Assembly (NCBI GenBank): GCA_036897485.1
Contig: JAYMTF010001863.1
Location: 1-20,934, forward strand
DNA: 20,934 nucleotides
From: Pelargonium nanum
Taxonomy: Eukaryota > Streptophyta > Magnoliopsida > Geraniales > Geraniaceae
Direction: 5' to 3'
The notes below the pieces were generated by a model that did not search any database, was not told where the DNA came from, and saw only the letters and a program-made list of their open reading frames with translations. Positions 10,201-19,200 of the stretch are shown one piece after another (positions within the stretch are counted from its first letter, which is position 1; every line of letters starts with the position of its first letter). The position numbers and the translations under genes were made by a program.

Positions 10201-13200
10201 GCAGAACAGATGCATAGTAAGACTTTGACAGTGAGTGTGAACCAGAAATGAAATCACATGAGAACGAAACTGCAACATTAGTCCTGCCAGCAGATCTGAA
10301 ACAGAGATAATATTAATAAGAAAGATTATATGACATTGTCATGCGAGATGAATAGATCCATTCAGCTCACACCACAACTAAACAACACAGGATACAAGTG
10401 TACATGCAAAACAACTTAGCAGATGCATTTCCAAACATAGAATATCTAGTTGAAGTCCCTAATTAAGCTTAGGCGGTCATACTTCATAATTAATATTTTT
10501 ATTCATAGCATTTATCCTCACAAATGAGCAGTGAAGGCAAGCAATGGAATTTATAAATCATGATACTAGCAGTCAATCATGTGATACTAACAGCCATATT
10601 GATGTATATCCACACATTTCTTGTTCTTGTTTTGAATCCAAATCAAATCATGGTCATGAAATTACTTATGTTAGAAAATTTAAAAAAAAAAAAAAAAAAT
10701 CAGTTCGATAATCATAGAATGTCCAGATAACAAAACAGCTGGTTAGAGTTTCTTGTCTTCCTTTATTTCCTTTCTTTTACCTTCTTACCTGTGTTTGCCT
10801 GGTTGGAAGGGAATGAAAAAGCTACTTGCAATGAACACGTGTTACATCTCTCCCAACTTTCACATTGTACAGAGTTCAGGATGTCAAGTAGTTTTAATTG
10901 GTTATAACTTATACGTTTATTCCTAAATATCGTTATCTGATTTTAAAAAGTCAAGGACTGAAGAGGAGATCAAACAGAATATACTAAATCACATGGTGAA
11001 ATTTATCACACTCATGTACAAGAATAATTGCCTTCGCAGTCCAGTCCAAAGATTTTCAGTAAGATCTATACATGGCGCACATAAAAAAAACATGTTGAAA
11101 TGTCGCTATGATTTTAGTTTACCTTCCATGCAAGACTCTGATAAAATCAAGATCCTTCTCATCCAAAGAACGAGAAACTTGGATTTCCTTTGAAGCAGAT
11201 AAGGGAATTCCATATTTCTCTCCACTCAAATGCTCCATCACTTGGAAACTTAACACCTAAACAGAGAGAACAAAAGCTGTCCCTTTCATTTTCCAAGTAT
11301 AGGACGGGAGAAAACACAAGTAATAATAACACAAATAACTAAATTCAACCTTTTCATCTTCTATGGTCCATTTGTAATTACTGCAGAGCTCATAAAAGGA
11401 AAACAAATTGCCCTGAAATACACAAAGTCAGTATACTGACAAGGTAGGTACAAAACATGACATTCTTGTTTTGATTTTTGATTCTTGCCTCAGGAAACAG
11501 CGGATATATTGGCATCTTGCGACCAACACCAAGCTGTTCGCTCTGTACATTCAGTATCATTGAAGAAGGAACTCCTACTTTTAAACTTCCATAAGCTTGA
11601 CAAATCACAGTATCTTCATTCCCATAAATTGTGGCAACTAACGTCTGATCACAAAACAAAGGCATTCAATTTCAATTAGGAAAATTGTGCTACATCCGAT
11701 GTAAATGCCTAGAATGAAAGAAAATCTGCTTTCTTGGAAGTTGGAAAAAAATGATGGTCCATTTCAGGAGTTTATAAATTTATCCTGTTTTGCATATGTA
11801 GGTAGGAAAAAAATTATGATTATTCCCAGACCTATAATTATCTTTTTAATTTACCATCACGAGAAAAACAACCCATATGTATGTGTCAAGTGTCAAATTA
11901 TAATCAACTTACAAAAGAACGCAAATACTGGTTGAGTTGCATAAAGCAGCTATACAAAATAGCGGACAGTATCTAAGTATCAGCCATGGATCATATCTTA
12001 CAGCGTTCCCGGGTGAAATCGCAGAAAGTCGCCCAGAAGATTTATGGACTATTGCAACCCCATCATCTTTACTAGAATACTCAGCATATACACCAATTGT
12101 TGGGCCTCCTTTCAAGACAAGCTAAACATCCAAATATAGAATATTGTTAAATCGAGAAACATGAAAAGAACAAAATATCAAATGATTGGACCCAAAACAA
12201 AGGGTGTGCATAATATAGAACACCATAACAGAAAGGAAAATAATACATATAATCACTAGATTATAGCAAGAATTGTATCCTAAATTTTTTTATGTTCTAA
12301 ATTTGAAGTCTATTTGAAAAGGAATACTAATAACCATGCAAAGGAATCTGGAACATACCGTATAAGATGCACCTGGTACCAGGTAAATATCTTGAGGGTG
12401 AATTCTTGGTGGTGCATAGACTTCAACCTTTATTGGTTGACTTACTATTTCATGTCCAGATTGCTGTCTAGTACTAACCTGATCCCAAATTCCATATGTG
12501 ACTTACAACTCATAAAATTCCTGACAAATAAATTTGTAACAAACTGACACAACTATTAATAATGAACTTACATAAAGAGTTGTAATACCAAGACGCCTTG
12601 CCACAATTTTAAATTTTGGCATGTTGATATATCCACCACCTGGACTTGGAATATCATCACCATCGGCAAGTTCAACAATTCCGTCCTCAATATGTACATG
12701 AATATTCATGTGAGGATACTGCACCAACGTTCCCAACCATTGAAGTCATTAGTCCCAAGAGAGACAAGACAAAAACATATCTTCACATTGCACAACTCCT
12801 TATACAGACAAATCACACCATTCAAGAGTGCAAATATGGAATATGGATATATGAACATTCATGAGTGCAACAAAAGTTCCCAACCACTTATAAAAACATG
12901 TGCCAATGAGACGCTCATACTCTTCAGCGCATGGTTGTTGGAACCGTGCGAACCTTAAGGTTCGAACCTCGGTTCAATTCAATCCAACCCTAAAATGATA
13001 CGAACCTAAGGGGAAACGTTGTTGAACGGAACCATCAATCGAATAACTATTAAGACGATTTGAACTATGTGAATTGCAATTCTTTACAGTTAAACTGATT
13101 CTTGGATAATGACTTTTTATCAATCTTGAGAACAAAATGTAATATGGAGGGACCAATGATGACTTCATCGAATTCAAGCCATTACTTGTCAAATAAAAAG

Positions 13201-16200
13201 TTCTACTACTACTAGACACTAGAAATTTAGATATTTCTAATTTTGGTTAACAACTCGTTAAGAATATCTCAAGTAACACGCAATCCCATTACAGAAAGCA
13301 TGCCACATTACCTCTCTCCAGAGCTATTGCCTTCTAAGCTCCTTGTTTTTCAAAATTTCACTAAGGTATTAGGTATATACATTTTATTTAAATAGTTAGT
13401 ATATATAATGCAAAACTAAGACAGATCTCTTACTAATTATATACAACTCGTTTTTTTAAAACAACTTCTTGAACCACTAAAATTCATAATATCGGTTCAC
13501 GATTCAAAATATCTCTCAAGATTCATGATATGAACATCGATTTGACAACCATGCTTATGTGGACTTGAATATTCAAGTAAGAGTACTGCAATAAAGCTTC
13601 TGAACACTAAGTTCTTATAGTTTGAAAAGACGGCAAATTGGAAAAAGCATAACACTCATGCACGCACGATGAGCTAGTGCAAGACAGTCGTGAACATCTA
13701 ACAAATGAAAGCCAGGAATGCAGGATAACTTTACTCACATGTCAATAAACTAGTGCAAACTTTAAATATTAAATGTGACTAACAAGCAAACGGATGGGGG
13801 GAAAACCAACAGAACGAAAGGCTCTCCCCAACTTTGAAGCTTTAGTATTAAATTAGACCAATTAACATGCAGTCCCCCATTACTGAGATGAACTATAAAA
13901 AATAAAAATAAAAAAGACAAACTTTGCAAACATGTAATACTCATATATTTCATTAAACAAACATTAATGTGAAGGTCAAGAATATCTCTTGAGAGAAAAG
14001 CTTTGCATACCCACACACATACTCATGAACTGAGAGCCTCAAAAGGTTCAAATACTAAGCAAATCTGTCACATTCAGTACATTGGGAGTTTGGAAGCATG
14101 TCCCAACACAATATAGTAGATAATATAGCTCTTGACTACATATAAATAAATTCACACCTGAGAAGGCTCAAAAGTACTTCCATCATTAATACCAGCCATT
14201 AGGTCAATAAATTGTGAGGTTCCTTCCTGAAAATAACAAAATAGAATATGACAAATGCTAGTTTTGAGAATGGAAAAAGTCAATTGTTATGAAAAAAATG
14301 TACCATGAGGCTGATCTCTTCTCGTGATGTTATCTTAATCCAATCTACTTCTGCAACATGGACCTGTAAAATTGTTATCCCTTCATGAGAAACTTCGCAA
14401 GTGAATTAAAACATTAAATTCCTTTGCAACTTCAGGTACATGGGCACTTTTTATAAGGGTTGCCTAGTGCACGAGGCTTCCACCATTGTGGGGTTTAGGG
14501 ATGGTCATTTTGCTCAAGCAATTAGTAACAGGATATGCAAGATCAATTCAGAACTAAGAGATATTAAAAACCTTAATTCCCACTGGCATTTGATCATTTT
14601 GGCCTTGCCTAAGAAGTCGGCAAAAAGTTAAAAATTGTATGCGGTTGTACAGAGATTCACATTGAACTGATGTAGGAATGTGCAGCATGAAAAGGTTCCC
14701 AGAAAAATAAAAATAAACGCTTTGTATAGCTACAATTATCCTGATCAGTTTATTAACATAAAAGTAGGGCAAATCTATCGTGTCTCTCCCGTATGTTTGG
14801 GAAATCTTGTCTTCCCACACAAATAATTATTCATCATCAGACAACTAGTTTCAAGAATACTTCTGTCTAAAAAGATAAGGTAACTTTACAAGAAAAATGG
14901 TTCTGAACAAACTATAAACCAATTAACAAGATAATTAGCAAATAAATTGCAGGATGTGTAGGCTTCACAATAAAACAAAAACAAACCAAGCAGTTCCTGT
15001 TAACTTGAAAACCATGCAGAATAGAGTGAAGAAAAAAATCATTACCAATGCAGAAGCTGCGAGCGGAGGAGCAAGCCCAATATCATGAACTGTAACAAGT
15101 GCAGTCCCTAATCCTTTAGGAGACAGCATCAGTCGTAAGCACTGTAAACTCGGAGGGGACTGAATAACTTCTACAACTCGAGAATCATTCACAGTAGCCT
15201 CCAAGAAACAGCTCCCTCCAATAATTGACAGATTTACCTGGAATAAGAAAATAGTTGCACTGAGAAACAAAAGTAGTGCCTGAAATGAATACATAGTGTC
15301 AAGAAAAGCCAATACAGAAAAGCATTGGCAGGGTTAGTCTGACTACCAAATTAGAATGTCTTTGATGAGTTGTTCCTTGCATTGGTGTCTAACTTAGAAT
15401 TCAGAAGATTGTGACCTCTTAAGATACACTAGTTGGGTTGGAGAAAATCTAACATGTTATCATAGCCGGTTTTAGTCTTGGGCATGTGGCCTTCAATCCA
15501 CCATCCAAAACTAAATACTTGTAAAGGGGCTATGAGCATAAGTAAATGCACGCACTTGATAGGAAGTGATGATGTATCCCACATCGGTTAAATGTGGAGA
15601 TTGTGACCTCTTAATATATTAAATGGGCCCTCCACTTATAACCTTAGGCTTTAGGGGTTAGAAGAAATTTAATAGTTAACTGCCAGTTATAATTAGCACG
15701 TCTATAGCAAGACAATTCCCTATATCACTTTACCTAAGATGTCCCTGATGCTAAAATGGTAGATTATGTTTGCAATTTTTTAATGCTTACAAAACAGTTT
15801 CTGTTAGAAAAAAATATCCAATATTCAAATTTTTGTTGACAGGCCAAAAGTGGCAGTATAGGTAGTGATAAATTTGTACAGAACCGACGTCAATTAACAT
15901 ATGCACATTGAAAGAAGTTCTCTAATACCATGCCTGAGAAGTGATTTGCACACTGAGGGGATACGAAGTCTGAAAATGGCATACAGAGAAACAAGCAGGT
16001 TTATATTTACTGGTGTAAATTGTAATACATATTAAGTGTTCAATTCTCAAATACAAACATTAAGCAAAAAAAATACCTCCAAACACTAGTAAGTAATGAT
16101 GTGAGCTAAACTAAAATGAAAGTTCAAATTTGTCATTCAGATTAGTGGCCAGATATTGACTAGAATTGATTTGCATGTGGTTTAAGACAGAGACCTTTTT

Positions 16201-19200
16201 TCTTTATCAGTAGACAGTGAGCTTTTGTTGTTGCATAATGTTAAGATTTTTTTCAGCTGGCTGATTGCAACCTATCAGCTTGCTAATTGATAGGGATGAA
16301 TGTATGTTGGAATTGATTGATTTCCTTTCCTCTTACAGATAGCATAGGCTGATGATGTATTGAATGTAATATACAAATTCTCTTTCTCAATCTCACAAGC
16401 ATGGTGGGCCCATAACCCCCAGAATTGGAACCCGGCTCCGATACCAAGTGAGATTGAGAAAGAGAATTTTGTATATTTCATTCAATAAATCATCAGCCTA
16501 TTTATAAACAGAGAGCTACTCGATACAAGGAAAGGAAATCAATCAATTCTAATATACAATCATCCCTATCAATTAGCAAGCTGATGATTGATTGCAAGAT
16601 TCCTAACAATAAGAAAGCTGAACAAATCTTAACATATACTCACATACTTATTCTTTAAGGGGTTCAGTATCATTGTTCAATAACGGTTCAAATGCTAACA
16701 CTAAGAAACAAAAAGGATAAATTTATGTATAGCTTGAGTGGGATAAATAGAGAGAGAGAAAAGATGATGAATTTCATCTTTCCCTCCACATAGCACCAAA
16801 CACAACCAACAATTTCGCCTTTCAGATAAATACTATGAAGATTATAACAATTCATCTCCCTAGAAGATTTCATATCACCTTGTTCCAATAAATTTTTCTT
16901 GTTTACTGAGAGATTATCACATATCTTTCAGATAAATTTGCAGGTATGGAATGGAGCTTTATCATTGTATGTCTTCACTGGTTCCATTCTTCCTCAGTTT
17001 CCTTGTGACATGGGGTTTTCTCTGGGGGCTGATGAAATTAGGACTTTTTAAATGTTATTCTGGGTAAATTGCAGGCCAGTTAAGAGGTTGTGGATCTGAT
17101 TGCTCTGTACCACTTGTAGACTCTCCTTCTCCCTGGGGTCTTCTGAGTTGATTGAGATTCCCAAATGATTATATTCAGAAATTCACCTTAACCAGAACAA
17201 ACAATTTTGATTTTTTGCTTCTAGATTTTGTTTATATTTATTGAGGACCAAAACTCAAGACGGTGTTTCATAATAGTCATCAATTTGTAGTTGAATTTTA
17301 CTTTTTTGCATGATTTTTCTCTTGTGGGTACTCACTCTAGACTTGGAAAGAAAATCTAATAGGGTTTCTTTCTTCTTCAGGTTCATGAAAATATGGAGAA
17401 AGAGGAGAAGAGCCTGAGGGGGTGAACGTGTATAGTTTCAGAGTCAGCATTTTTCTTACACTGGGTGAATAAGAAGAGGCTAAGATGTGTGAGGGTCAAG
17501 TTTTTTTTTTTGTGCGTGTCATATGTTTTGGAGAATATCTTAGTTTTTTTTTGTCATCCTCTGACATCAATCCATGTGGCTGTATATGGGTTATAAATTA
17601 AGAAAACAATACTGAGGGTCAACATCAAATATTTTGACAGTCCAAAGTTACCAAAACATTTAACAATGGTATAACTTCCATTTTCTCGTCTTATGATTGG
17701 GTGCATGAAACATGCCAAGCGGGCAGAACCAGAGTGCATAAGAAATTTAAAAAAAAATGGAAAATCATAAAAGAGAGTATTGACTATAGGTTTATGTCCA
17801 ACCATGTGAGAGTGGGAGTGACCTTAACAACAATATAGGACCAATAAAACCTACCAAATTGGTGTTGGACCACGACAGACAGCAAACAACCCAGTTGATA
17901 ACATAGACTACTCGCAAAAAGATGTTTTGAAGTATAAAAAGAGTGAAAATTGATTTTATGCTCAAACACACAAAATATATAAAAAGGGTTAATTAAGCTT
18001 GCTTAAAACCTACCTTAGTGGCGGGATTAAAAAAAACCAAGTAGAACTCCGGGTCGACTCTTAATGTCGAAACAAGCTGCATATTAAACAAATGCAAAGG
18101 TAAGACCCAAATATAAACTTACAATTACAAAAAACTTCAGATAGTAAGGAATCGGTTAAAATAAGTATAAATCACAACACCAGCAATTATCTATATGAAC
18201 TATATAACCCTCTAAACATAATCCAAAACCACATACCTGTAAACGTATAGCATCTGTAAGAATGCCATCTGAACTCTTGAGCAATTGAGTATATCGACCA
18301 CCAGTGGTATCACTAAAACCAACAACAGTAGCACGAACCATGCACTGAGAAGCAAAGCATTTGGACATCTCAGTTTATATTCATGCAAAGCACAGCCACT
18401 TACACATTGTAATGAAAATAATTATATAGTATTCTGATGACTTGAACAGGGACTTCAAACTAAGAAGATAAACTAATTATCCCAAGCATACCATATTACC
18501 GTTATAACCACATAAAGTAACATATCTGATCATTGTATACAGTTAGATTCAATAAATAAATTAATTAATTAATTAAAACTTAGCAATCTGACTACTACGT
18601 CCAAATGCTAAACACCATTCAAATTGCACGACTTAGAAATAATCACCGAAAACCGAAAGTTCAATTTGGACTTAGATGCACCAACACCCATCAGGCCAGC
18701 GGTTTAAGGCGCATGGATCCCCTCAGAGGTCTTAGGTTTGAGCCCCATCATGGTGTTGGTATCGCCGTTCAAAAATTTGGACTTAGATGCAATAAAAACT
18801 TAGCATTTGGACTTAGATGCTGATCACAGAAAATTCCAGATCTCCATATAATGAATTAAGAGGACATCTGAAATTCAACTTTAAAGGAGTCATGGATTCT
18901 ATAATATTACTTCAGTAAAAGCTAGGAATGAAAATTATGGGGTGAAGTGAAAAGGCAAAATTTAAGTTGCTCAACTGTAGCCAAACTACTTAATGTAACC
19001 CCAAAAGTTCTCTTCTCTGAATGTTTACTAAGAGAAAACAGATATAAACTAACAAACATATGGGTATACTTAGATAATCAAATTACAAATAAAGACGAGA
19101 TGAAAGGTTTTGGAAATACCAGTCCTGACTCATTTTGCAAGACTAAAAACCTTTCCCAAGCGGATTCAGACTTCTTTGAAACATAAGTATCACCCCAGTG

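Larger units (their letters stand above)
8729..12718 (-). other. GP210: gp210 exon map, middle ten exons with Big-2 domain
   Basis: Exons in transcript order are 12572-12718, 12359-12478, 12002-12121, 11489-11644, 11350-11412, 11123-11256, 9887-10295, 9117-9219, 8909-9021 and 8729-8800. The third and fourth together encode a bacterial Ig-like group 2 (Big-2) domain, shown by the sequence [20 protein letters not shown] followed by TLVATIYG. Big-2 is known in the luminal part of gp210 proteins and is thought to give an Ig-like rod. The 409-base exon carries [10 protein letters not shown] and ACIQANDRT. The intron 11413-11488 uses a GC donor; the others are GT-AG. Confidence 0.85.

Noticed and set aside
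15238..18013. A hidden coding gene inside the 2.8-kb gp210 intron
   Set aside because: The longest frames there are short, AT-rich and lack conserved motifs. The interval is explained by LTR-type remnants and plain intron sequence.
18680..18760. Functional tRNA gene
   Set aside because: It has A/B-box-like motifs and an acceptor-like stem, but no convincing anticodon arm, and it is flanked by target-site duplications, so a retroposon is the better reading.
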